Shown in pieces: positions 25,688 through 34,534 of a stretch of DNA of 41,269 nt. Numbering within the stretch: the stretch's first letter is position 1; every line of letters begins with the position of its first letter. A program made the translations under genes and the position numbers. Location: assembly GCA_017479675.1 (NCBI GenBank), contig JAFVBX010000077.1, forward strand, positions 1 through 41,269, given 5' to 3'. Under the pieces are notes generated by a model. It saw only the letters and a list, made by a program, of their open reading frames with translations. It was not told where the DNA came from and did not search any database. The stretch is from Prevotella sp. GTDB lineage: Bacteria > Bacteroidota > Bacteroidia > Bacteroidales > Bacteroidaceae.

Positions 25688-25718
25688 CAAAAATAATACT
25701 TTTTTTTATTATAAGCAA
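25688..25718 (-). promoter_or_regulatory. Promoter of the nhaD-like/pfkA/GH28 gene set
   Basis: Minus strand: TTGC (25718-25715), a 19-nt spacer, TATTTTTG (25695-25688), predicting a leader of about 40 nt before the antiporter ATG at 25641. Confidence 0.7.
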
Positions 25719-25749
25719 GGAATTTAAAGAAAAATTGTCCATATAAACG

Positions 25750-25825
25750 AAAAAAGAGGTTGATACAGGACGCATCAACCTCCGTGGCGATTTCGTTTAA
25801 AAAATAAAAAACGCGAAATCTATAC
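25750..25825 (-). ncRNA. Candidate small RNA of about 75 nt
   Basis: A minus-strand unit with a consensus promoter at its head (25831-25861) and a hairpin plus T-run at its tail (25756-25782). No plausible start codon and frame fill it; the 72-codon frame that covers the region spans promoter and terminator alike. An internal stem GATTTCG/CGAAATC can form ahead of the terminator hairpin. It lies between the antiporter promoter and the divergent atpD promoter. It could instead be a terminated leader of the antiporter gene, but that gene has its own promoter further on. Confidence 0.55.
25756..25782 (-). terminator. Terminator of the candidate small RNA
   Basis: GAGGTTGAT (25756-25764) pairs with ATCAACCTC (25774-25782) around a 9-nt loop. 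On the minus strand it is followed directly by TTTTTT. No protein gene on that strand ends here. Confidence 0.8.
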
Positions 25826-25830
25826 GGGGG

Positions 25831-25861
25831 CAAAGTTAGGTATAATTGTTGTAATCTGCAA
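25831..25861 (-). promoter_or_regulatory. Promoter of the candidate small RNA
   Basis: Minus strand: TTGC (25861-25858), a 19-nt spacer, TAACTTTG (25838-25831). It predicts transcription starting near 25825. Confidence 0.7.
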
Positions 25862-25899
25862 GAAAATTTCTTCAAAAGTGTTATTTTTGTCAAGAAAAA

Positions 25900-25930
25900 T
25901 TTGCTGTTTCAAAAAGTTTTGCTAAATTTG
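25900..25930 (+). promoter_or_regulatory. Promoter of the ATP synthase operon
   Basis: TTTG (25900-25903), a 19-nt spacer, TAAATTTG (25923-25930), a full consensus match giving a leader of about 50 nt before atpD. The upstream gap 25642-25985 otherwise holds the candidate small RNA and the antiporter promoter. Confidence 0.85.
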
Positions 25931-25979
25931 CATGCAATAACCTATTGTCTAAACGAACAATAATAACTTAAAACACTAA

Positions 25980-27497
<1,518 letters not shown>

Positions 27498-27541
27498 CCC
27501 GACCGCAAATGTAATATACAACTTTAGAAAGCTGATAGCTT

Positions 27542-27790
27542 ATGCTGAAACTAAAGATAGTATCGCCTGAAAAAATCCTTTACGAAGGAGAAGCAACCAG
27601 CGTCAAGGTACCTGGTGTCCTAGGTGGTATGGAGATACTCCAAAACCATGCTCCGTTGATATCTGCCCTGACAGAGGGAAAGGTGGAATACACCAACGCT
27701 GACGGGACTGAGGAGATACAGGTGGCTGGCGGCTTCGTTGAAGTGCTGAGGAACAATGTGTCATTGTGCATAGAACGATGCCTTGGATAG
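27542..27790 (+). CDS. atpC: F1Fo ATP synthase subunit epsilon (short form)
   Basis: An 82-residue beta-sandwich domain of epsilon (KIVSPEKILYEGEATSVKVPG). E. coli epsilon is about 138 residues; here the C-terminal two-helix hairpin is missing, which is common in this phylum and implies that the helix-based inhibition of ATP hydrolysis is absent. The last 13 bases overlap the next gene. Confidence 0.93.
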   Translation: MLKLKIVSPEKILYEGEATSVKVPGVLGGMEILQNHAPLISALTEGKVEYTNADGTEEIQVAGGFVEVLRNNVSLCIERCLG

Positions 27791-28047
27791 TACTTGTGCT
27801 GGTAGTCTTCACCATGCTGACAGTGGTGTGGGTAAAGGGACTGGGCGCAGTACAGAGATACCAACCAGAGAAGGCTGTGACATTCTACTTCCTGGTGGCA
27901 GCAGTTCGCTTCGTCGTTGCAATAACGATAGTGGCACTTTATATGTTGCTGAGCGAGCATACTCGTGAAGAAGCAATGGCGTTTTGCCTCATATCCTCTC
28001 TGATGTATGTTGCGATGGTCATTATATCTATAATGTTAAAACATTGA
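27778..28047 (+). CDS. Small membrane protein of the ATP synthase cluster
   Basis: An 89-residue protein with about three hydrophobic helices (near residues 3-20, 35-55 and 63-85). The frame begins at a GTG at 27766, but the ATG at 27778 gives a clean N-terminus starting in the first helix. It overlaps atpC by 13 nt and precedes atpB by 12 nt. Its place, where other phyla often carry atpI, suggests a helper in Fo or c-ring assembly, but the sequence is not clearly AtpI and the role is inferred. Confidence 0.8.
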   Translation: MPWIVLVLVVFTMLTVVWVKGLGAVQRYQPEKAVTFYFLVAAVRFVVAITIVALYMLLSEHTREEAMAFCLISSLMYVAMVIISIMLKH

Positions 28048-28059
28048 ATTATTTTCAAT

Positions 28060-29106
28060 ATGAACAAGTTTAAACACATACTTTGTCTGACGGTGATGCT
28101 GCTGTGCCTCATTCCTGCAATGGCGAACGAGGAGGGCGGCAAGGTGGATGTCAACGGTACTGTGCTGGGACATATAAAGGATTCTTACGAATGGCATATC
28201 ATCGGCAGCCATGAGAATGCCGTAGCCGTTCCTCTTCCTATAATAGTCCACAGTTCTACGGGTTGGCACACATTCCTTAGCGACAAGATACTCGAAGGCA
28301 AGGAGTATGAAGGTCTTACGATAGCGGAAGAAGGTCCTAACGCGGGAAAGGTCGTAGAGATTGTCAACGGACAGGAGCAGGGTGTCTTTGATATAAGTAT
28401 CACGAAGACGGTCTGTGTACTGTTTATAGACTCTTTTCTCCTGCTGTTAATCATCTTGTTGCCAGCACGTTGGTACAAGAACCGTACAGCAAGCGATGAA
28501 GCACCCAAAGGTTTTGTGGGTTTCATTGAGATGCTTGTGATGTATGTGATGGACAATATGATAAAGCCGAGCATCGGAAAGGGGTATGAGAAGTATGCTC
28601 CATACCTGCTCACCTGTTTCTTCTTTATCTTCTTTGCAAATGTATTCGGGATCATACCGTTCCCTCCGTTCGGAGGTAACCTCACAGGTAACATAGCGTG
28701 CACGTTCTTCCTTGCGTTCTGTACGTTTGTCATCACGCAGTTCTCTGGAACCAAGCACTATTGGAAGGACATCTTCTGGCCAGAGGTGCCATTGGCACTC
28801 AAGGCAATACCGCTGATGCCTGTGATAGAGTTTGTGGGTATCTTCACCAAGCCGTTTGCACTGATGATCCGTCTTTTTGCCAACATGATGGCAGGTCACG
28901 CGATAGCATTGTCTATAACGTGCGTCATCTTTGTGGCAGCGACGATGGGCTACGGTATGTTGGCAGGACTGGGAGCTGTGAGCATGCTTATGAGTGTGTT
29001 CATGCTCACGTTGGAGTGTCTTGTATGCTTCATCCAGGCGATGGTGTTCACGCAGCTTTCTGCCACCTTTATAGGACTGGCGAGGATACACCCTGAAGAA
29101 GAGTAA
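28060..29106 (+). CDS. atpB: F1Fo ATP synthase subunit a, with N-terminal extension
   Basis: A 348-residue proton-channel subunit of Fo. The essential Arg lies in PFALMIRLFANMMAGHAI (Arg271, equivalent to Arg210 of E. coli). The protein is about 75 residues longer than the E. coli one: residues 1-22 look like a signal peptide (ending IPAMA), followed by an extra extracytoplasmic part up to about residue 115. The stop codon is followed by nine 8-nt repeats. Confidence 0.96.
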   Translation: MNKFKHILCLTVMLLCLIPAMANEEGGKVDVNGTVLGHIKDSYEWHIIGSHENAVAVPLPIIVHSSTGWHTFLSDKILEGKEYEGLTIAEEGPNAGKVVEIVNGQEQGVFDISITKTVCVLFIDSFLLLLIILLPARWYKNRTASDEAPKGFVGFIEMLVMYVMDNMIKPSIGKGYEKYAPYLLTCFFFIFFANVFGIIPFPPFGGNLTGNIACTFFLAFCTFVITQFSGTKHYWKDIFWPEVPLALKAIPLMPVIEFVGIFTKPFALMIRLFANMMAGHAIALSITCVIFVAATMGYGMLAGLGAVSMLMSVFMLTLECLVCFIQAMVFTQLSATFIGLARIHPEEE

Positions 29107-29110
29107 AAAA

Positions 29111-29182
29111 CGAGATGCCGAAACAACGGAATATCGGAATAACGAAATGTCGAAATAACGAGTTATCGAAACTTCGAAAATA
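29111..29182 (+). repeat. Nine 8-nt tandem units between atpB and atpE
   Basis: Units of the form CGAAATNN (for example CGGAATAA, CGAAATGT, CGAAATAA, CGAAACTT) run without spacer from four bases after the atpB stop codon. Every unit starts with CG; the last two positions vary most. Confidence 0.85.
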
Positions 29183-29219
29183 ACAATAATAATAACTTAT
29201 AACAAAAACTTTAAAGACT

Positions 29220-29468
29220 ATGATTTCTATGATTTTGGCAGCTGAAGCAGCTGCAGGTATTGCTAAGTTAGGCGCTGGTCTTGGCGCAGGTCTCGCAGCT
29301 ATCGGTGCTGGTGTAGGTATTGGTAAGATTGGCGGCAGTGCTATGGATGCTATGGCTCGTCAGCCAGAAGTGATGAACAAGCTGTTCACCAACATGATTG
29401 TTGCGGCTGCCCTTATCGAGGGTGTTGCACTGTTTGGTGCCGTTATCGCACTTCTCTGCTCATTCTAA
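29220..29468 (+). CDS. atpE: F1Fo ATP synthase subunit c
   Basis: An 82-residue two-helix hairpin that forms the rotor ring. The loop ARQPE is conserved, and the ion-binding carboxylate is Glu67 in ALIEGVALFG. Residues that mark Na+-binding rings (Gln before the loop, Ser/Thr after the Glu, Tyr further on) are replaced by Ile34, Gly68, Val69 and Phe72, so a proton ring is inferred. The segment before the first helix is short (MISMILAAEA). Confidence 0.96.
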   Translation: MISMILAAEAAAGIAKLGAGLGAGLAAIGAGVGIGKIGGSAMDAMARQPEVMNKLFTNMIVAAALIEGVALFGAVIALLCSF

Positions 29469-29566
29469 GAGCCGTCATGCGAATGTTCCCCGACGCGAAA
29501 GGGTGGGGGGATGTCCGTGAACTAATAAGAAACAAGTAAACAAACAAAGAAAACTCTATACAGCGT

Positions 29567-30064
29567 ATGGATTTGTTGATTCCCAGTACTGGCTTGCTTT
29601 TCTGGATGTGCATCACGTTCTTCATCGTGCTTGCGCTCCTGTGGAAGTTCGGTTTCCCAGCTATAGTGGGCATGGTCAATGAGCGCAAGCAGTTCATTGA
29701 CGACAGCCTGCGTAAGGCTCAGGAGGCTAACGAGAAGCTTGCCAATATACAGAAAGAAAGTGAGTCCATCCTGCGTGAGGCTCGTGAGAAGCAGGGGCAA
29801 CTGTTGAAGGAAGCCACTGCCACCCGTGATGTCATCGTGGAGAAAGCCCAGGACAAGGCTAAGGAGGAGGCGGCACGTCTCATTGCCGATGCCAAGGCAC
29901 AGATAGAGTCAGAGAAGGCTTCCGCCCTGCGCGAGATTCGTGCGGAGATGGCTCAGCTCTCTGTCCTCGTTGCCGAGAAGGTGGTTCGCAAGAATCTCTC
30001 TGACGATAAGGCGCAGATGGAACTTATAGACAAGCTGCTGGACGAGGTTTCTGTTGACAAGTAG
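29567..30064 (+). CDS. atpF: F1Fo ATP synthase subunit b
   Basis: A 165-residue stator subunit: one N-terminal membrane helix (about 8-28, GLLFWMCITFFIVLALLWKF), then a long charged coiled coil rich in Glu, Lys and Ala to the end. It follows atpE after 98 nt that show no repeat or terminator. The TAG stop runs into the atpH region at 30064. Confidence 0.95.
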   Translation: MDLLIPSTGLLFWMCITFFIVLALLWKFGFPAIVGMVNERKQFIDDSLRKAQEANEKLANIQKESESILREAREKQGQLLKEATATRDVIVEKAQDKAKEEAARLIADAKAQIESEKASALREIRAEMAQLSVLVAEKVVRKNLSDDKAQMELIDKLLDEVSVDK

Positions 30065-30069
30065 TGCTT

Positions 30070-30603
30070 ATGGATATAGGAGTTATATCAGTAAGGTATG
30101 CCCGTGCACTGCTTAAATGCAGCGTTGAGTCAAAGGTAGAGGACCAGGTGTATCAGGAGATGCAGACTCTCGCCGAGAGCTACATCAAGGTGCCCGAGCT
30201 CCGTCGTACCATTGACAATCCCATGATAGCCCGCGACACTAAGACGGAGCTGCTCAAGGTTGCTGCCGGTGGAAAGGTTAGCAAGGTGACGGAAAGCCTT
30301 ATAGACTTGGTGCTCAAGGAGGCGCGCGAGTCTGTCATGCAGTTCATCGCCAACTCTTACATAACCCTCTACCGTCAACAGAAAAACATCACACGCGGAA
30401 AGCTCACCACCGCCGTCCCTGTGTCAGCTGCCATGGAGCAGAAGATGAGGAAGATGGTGGAGAGCCGTACCAAAGGAACTGTGGAATTTTCGACGGAGGT
30501 TGACCCTGAAATCATCGGCGGTTTCGTACTCGAATACGACACCTACCGCATGGACACCTCGGTAAAGTCCCAGCTCAATAAAATTCTTAAGCAGATAGGC
30601 TGA
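30070..30603 (+). CDS. atpH: F1Fo ATP synthase subunit delta
   Basis: A 177-residue stator subunit that links b to F1. The N-terminal VISVRYARALLKCSVE and the C-terminal GGFVLEYDTYRMDTSVKSQLNKI match the OSCP/delta family. A GTG at 30064 overlapping the atpF stop is in frame, but the ATG at 30070 is preferred. It ends 27 nt before atpA. Confidence 0.94.
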   Translation: MDIGVISVRYARALLKCSVESKVEDQVYQEMQTLAESYIKVPELRRTIDNPMIARDTKTELLKVAAGGKVSKVTESLIDLVLKEARESVMQFIANSYITLYRQQKNITRGKLTTAVPVSAAMEQKMRKMVESRTKGTVEFSTEVDPEIIGGFVLEYDTYRMDTSVKSQLNKILKQIG

Positions 30604-30630
30604 TGCCATTAAACTAAAAACTATTGAACA

Positions 30631-32214
30631 ATGTCAGATAAAATCAAACCAAGCGAAGTCTCTCAGGTGTTGCTCGACCAGCTGAAGGGCGTATCCTCTT
30701 CAACCAACTTTGACGAGGTGGGTACCGTGCTGACTGTCAGTGACGGCGTGGCGCGTATCTACGGACTTCGCAATGCCGAGGCTAACGAGCTTCTCGAGTT
30801 CGAGAACGGTACTATGGCTATCGTGATGAACCTTGAGGAGGACAATGTCGGCTGTGTGCTTCTGGGACCTACGAGCGGTATCAAGGAAGGACAGGTAGTG
30901 AAGCGTACCAAGCGTATCGCCTCAATCCGTGTTAACGACAATATGCTCGGCCGCGTAATCAATCCGCTGGGCCAGGCTATCGACGGCGGCGGCGACATCG
31001 ACCTCACCGATGCCTTCGAGATGCCTCTTGACCGTAAGGCGCCGGGCGTTATCTATCGTCAGCCGGTTAAGGAACCGTTGCAGACGGGTATCAAGGCAGT
31101 TGACTCCATGATTCCTATCGGTAGGGGGCAGCGTGAGCTCATCATCGGCGACCGTCAGACGGGTAAAACCGCCATCGCCATTGATACCATTATCAACCAG
31201 AAGTCTTTCTACGAGGCTGGCAAGCCAGTATATTGCATCTATGTGGCAATAGGTCAGAAGGCATCCACCGTTGCAGCCCTTGTGCAGAACCTCAAGGAGC
31301 GCGGTGCCCTGCCTTACACCATCATCGTTGCCGCTACTGCCAGCGACCCTGCTGCCATGCAGTACTACGCTCCGTTTGCCGGTGCTGCCATCGGCGAGTA
31401 TTTCCGCGACCGTGGCGAGCATGCCCTCGTGGTTTACGACGACCTGTCAAAGCAGGCTGTGGCTTACCGTGAGGTGTCCCTTATCCTCCGCCGTCCTTCT
31501 GGACGTGAGGCTTACCCTGGCGACGTGTTCTACCTCCACTCCCGTCTGTTGGAGCGTGCGGCAAAGATCAACGATCAGCAGGAGGTTGCCGAGCAGATGA
31601 ACGACCTCCCCGCTTGCCTCAAGGGCAAGGTAAAGGGTGGCGGCTCTCTCACCGCCCTGCCTATCATCGAGACTCAGGCAGGCGACGTGTCAGCCTATAT
31701 CCCTACCAACGTTATCTCCATCACCGACGGACAGATATACCTTGAGTCCGACCTCTTCAACCAGGGCTTCCGTCCTGCCATCAACGTGGGTATCTCCGTA
31801 TCTCGTGTGGGCGGTTCGGCACAGATAAAGTCCATGAAGAAGGTGGCAGGTACGCTGAAGATTGACCAGGCACAGTACCGTGAGCTGGAGAGCTTCTCCA
31901 AGTTCTCAAGTGACATGGATGCCGTTACCGCCATGACTCTCGACCGCGGCCGTAAGAACAACCAGCTGCTCATACAGCCACAGTACAGCCCTATGCCGGT
32001 AGGCGAGCAGATAGCCATTCTCTACTGTGGCACGCAGGGTCTCATGAGCTCCATCCCTGTTGACAAGGTTCGCGAGTGTCAGGATGCGTTCCTCGAGACT
32101 ATGCGCAACCAGCATCAGGAGGTTCTCGACTTCCTCGGTTCAGGAAAGATTGACGACGCAGTGACCAAGACCATTGCCGATACTATGGCTAACGTCGCTG
32201 AGAGCTTCAAGTAA
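30631..32214 (+). CDS. atpA: F1Fo ATP synthase subunit alpha
   Basis: The 527-residue nucleotide-binding, non-catalytic F1 subunit. The P-loop GDRQTGKT is at residues 173-180, preceded by [14 protein letters not shown], and the conserved [13 protein letters not shown] follows. The length is normal. It comes seventh in the cluster, before atpG, with no SD. Confidence 0.98.
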   Translation: MSDKIKPSEVSQVLLDQLKGVSSSTNFDEVGTVLTVSDGVARIYGLRNAEANELLEFENGTMAIVMNLEEDNVGCVLLGPTSGIKEGQVVKRTKRIASIRVNDNMLGRVINPLGQAIDGGGDIDLTDAFEMPLDRKAPGVIYRQPVKEPLQTGIKAVDSMIPIGRGQRELIIGDRQTGKTAIAIDTIINQKSFYEAGKPVYCIYVAIGQKASTVAALVQNLKERGALPYTIIVAATASDPAAMQYYAPFAGAAIGEYFRDRGEHALVVYDDLSKQAVAYREVSLILRRPSGREAYPGDVFYLHSRLLERAAKINDQQEVAEQMNDLPACLKGKVKGGGSLTALPIIETQAGDVSAYIPTNVISITDGQIYLESDLFNQGFRPAINVGISVSRVGGSAQIKSMKKVAGTLKIDQAQYRELESFSKFSSDMDAVTAMTLDRGRKNNQLLIQPQYSPMPVGEQIAILYCGTQGLMSSIPVDKVRECQDAFLETMRNQHQEVLDFLGSGKIDDAVTKTIADTMANVAESFK

Positions 32215-32233
32215 TAAGGATAGTGTATATAAT

Positions 32234-33196
32234 ATGGCAAGTCTAAAAGAAATAAAAAACCGTATCACGTCTGTCCAGAGCACGCGTAAGATTACCAGTG
32301 CCATGAAGATGGTGGCATCGAGCAAGCTTCACCATGCTCAGCAGATGATAGAGAATATGCTCCCTTACGAAGGTATGCTGGAGCGTATCCTCAAGACTTT
32401 CCTTGCCAGCGATGTCGATGCAAAGGGCAGTATCACTCAGGCTCGTCCTGTGAAGACCGTTGCCATACTCGCCTTCTCCAGCAATTCAAGTCTTTGTGGA
32501 GGCTTCAATGCCAACGTGCTGAAACTCACGCAGAAAACGATAGAGGACTATCAGTCGCAGGGTGTCAGCGTCATTGTCTATCCCATAGGCAGGAAGGTGG
32601 CAGAGAAGGTGCAGAAGCTCGGCGTGCCAGTGGCAGGCAACTTCATGCAGCTTGCCGACAAGCCCAGCTCCATAGAGTGTGCAGAGATAGGGCGTCAGCT
32701 CCAGAGCGACTTCGAGGGTGGCACCATTGACAGGGTTGACATGATATACCACCACTTCAAGAGTGCCGGCAGCCAGATCTTGCAGAACAAGACGCTGCTG
32801 CCTATCGACATCGAGTCGGCTATGGACTACGACCATTTCCGCGACCTGAAGAGCACCATCGCCTCCGAGGAGGCTACGCGCTACCTTCAGGAGCACCAGA
32901 AGGAGCGTGAGTACGAGAACGAGCAGGGTAGGGCGCTCAACGACAACTTCATCGTGGAGCCCGACATGCAGACCATCCTCTCCATGCTCGTTCCGCGCTA
33001 CGTCAACCTGATGGTCTATACCGCCCTGCTCGACAGCAACGCCTCGGAGCACGCCGCACGCATGGTGGCAATGCAGACTGCTACCGACAATGCCGACGAG
33101 CTGCTGCGCACGCTCAACTTGCAGTACAACAAGTCGCGCCAGCAGGCAATCACCAACGAACTCCTCGACATCGTGGGAGGTTCTGTCAACAACTAA
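32234..33196 (+). CDS. atpG: F1Fo ATP synthase subunit gamma
   Basis: A 320-residue central shaft of F1. The N-terminal helix MASLKEIKNRITSVQSTRKI and the C-terminal RQQAITNELLDIVGG are family hallmarks. The longer frame from 32174 overlaps atpA and is rejected in favour of the ATG at 32234. It is about 30 residues longer than E. coli gamma, mostly in the middle. Last gene of the cluster; no terminator is evident before the next promoter. Confidence 0.96.
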   Translation: MASLKEIKNRITSVQSTRKITSAMKMVASSKLHHAQQMIENMLPYEGMLERILKTFLASDVDAKGSITQARPVKTVAILAFSSNSSLCGGFNANVLKLTQKTIEDYQSQGVSVIVYPIGRKVAEKVQKLGVPVAGNFMQLADKPSSIECAEIGRQLQSDFEGGTIDRVDMIYHHFKSAGSQILQNKTLLPIDIESAMDYDHFRDLKSTIASEEATRYLQEHQKEREYENEQGRALNDNFIVEPDMQTILSMLVPRYVNLMVYTALLDSNASEHAARMVAMQTATDNADELLRTLNLQYNKSRQQAITNELLDIVGGSVNN

Positions 33197-33239
33197 TGTT
33201 TAAAGAATATTAAAAGTTCGCTCGAAATGTAATGTCGGC

Positions 33240-33270
33240 TTTGCAAATTAAGATTTATTTCTTAACTTTG
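33240..33270 (+). promoter_or_regulatory. Promoter of the AAA-family ATPase gene
   Basis: TTTG (33240-33243), a 19-nt spacer, TAACTTTG (33263-33270); a full consensus match 30 nt before the ATG. Confidence 0.85.
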
Positions 33271-33299
33271 CGCCACCAAAGCATACAGTAAAGACAGGA

Positions 33300-34481
33300 A
33301 TGGAAGATTTCTACCGCACGCACAAATACCTTGTGGAACATTGCAATGCCCCGGTGCGCCGCGTCCTTATGGACGAGATAGACTGGAGCGCCCGCATGAT
33401 AGGCATCAAGGGTACGCGCTGCGTCGGCAAGACCACGTTCCTCCTGCAGTATGTCAAGGAGAGGTTCAGTTCTACGGACAGGCGCTGCCTTTACGTCAAC
33501 ATGAACATCTTCTACTTCCAGGGGCGCGGCATCGCTGACTTTGCTGGCGAGTTCTACAAGCAGGGCGGCAGGGTGCTGCTCATCGACCAGGTTTTCAAGC
33601 AGTTCGACTGGAGCCGTGAGCTGCGTCGCTGCTACGACCTCTACCCCAAGCTGAAGATTGTCTTTGCCGGTTCGAGCGTGATGCGCCTGAAGAGGGAAAA
33701 CCCCGAGCTGTGCGACATCGTGAAGAGCTACAACCTCAGGGGCTTCTCTTTCAGGGAGTACCTCAACCTGCGCACGGGCAGCAATTTCCGTTGGATACCG
33801 CTCGACGAGCTCCTTCTCCACAAGCAGTTGATAGTCGATGAGATACTGACGAAGGTCAACCCCCAGAAGTATTTCAAGGAGTACATAGAGCACGGCTTCT
33901 ACCCCCTGTTCCGCGAGCACGACGACTTTGCAGACAACCTGCTCAAGTCGATGAACATGATGACCGAGGTCGATATCCTGCTCATCAAGCAGATAGAACT
34001 GAAGTACCTCACCAAGATCAAGAAGCTCTTCTACCTCCTAGCCGTGGCAGGTCCCCACGCTCCCAACGTGAGCAACCTGGCAAAGGAGATAGAGACGAGC
34101 CGCGCCACGGTGATGAACTACATCAAGTACCTTGCCGATGCGCGCCTTATCAACATGATATACCCCGTCGGTCAGCGCTTCCCCAAGAAGCCTACCAAGG
34201 TGATGCTGCACAACCCCAACATCTACCAGGCGATATACCCCATCACCTACGACGTGCAGACGCAGATGGAGACGTTCTTTGTTAACACGCTGTGGAAAGA
34301 CCATAAGGTTAACCAGGCAAGCAAAGAGACGCACTACACCATTGACGGCATGCGGCGCTTCAGGGTATGCAGCACCGTAACGCCCAAGCTGGCTGCCACG
34401 GGCGACATCCTCTGCCAGTACTCTGACAACACGGTCGGCGACAAGGTGCTGCCGCTGTGGCTGTTAGGTTTCTTGTATTGA
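33300..34481 (+). CDS. AAA-family ATPase with DUF4143-like C-terminal region
   Basis: A 393-residue protein of the AAA_14/DUF4143 group common in Bacteroidota, of unknown cellular role. Walker A is GTRCVGKTT (near residues 38-46). Walker B reads RVLLIDQVFKQF, where relatives usually have Asp-Glu; the glutamate that activates water is Gln here (codon CAG). A winged-helix-like segment follows (NVSNLAKEIETSRATVMNYIKYLADARLI), and the end VLPLWLLGFLY is typical of the C-terminal region. It has its own promoter. Related proteins have been discussed as regulators or toxin-like elements, but nothing here shows which. Confidence 0.88.
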   Translation: MEDFYRTHKYLVEHCNAPVRRVLMDEIDWSARMIGIKGTRCVGKTTFLLQYVKERFSSTDRRCLYVNMNIFYFQGRGIADFAGEFYKQGGRVLLIDQVFKQFDWSRELRRCYDLYPKLKIVFAGSSVMRLKRENPELCDIVKSYNLRGFSFREYLNLRTGSNFRWIPLDELLLHKQLIVDEILTKVNPQKYFKEYIEHGFYPLFREHDDFADNLLKSMNMMTEVDILLIKQIELKYLTKIKKLFYLLAVAGPHAPNVSNLAKEIETSRATVMNYIKYLADARLINMIYPVGQRFPKKPTKVMLHNPNIYQAIYPITYDVQTQMETFFVNTLWKDHKVNQASKETHYTIDGMRRFRVCSTVTPKLAATGDILCQYSDNTVGDKVLPLWLLGFLY

Positions 34482-34534
34482 AAGACAAAAACATTATAAA
34501 CAACTTTTATTTACAACTTTATATTATTAACAAA

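Noticed and set aside
25675..25893. 72-codon minus-strand frame upstream of atpD
   Set aside because: It runs across the candidate RNA promoter, its terminator and the antiporter promoter, and has low-complexity Phe/Tyr/Lys content.
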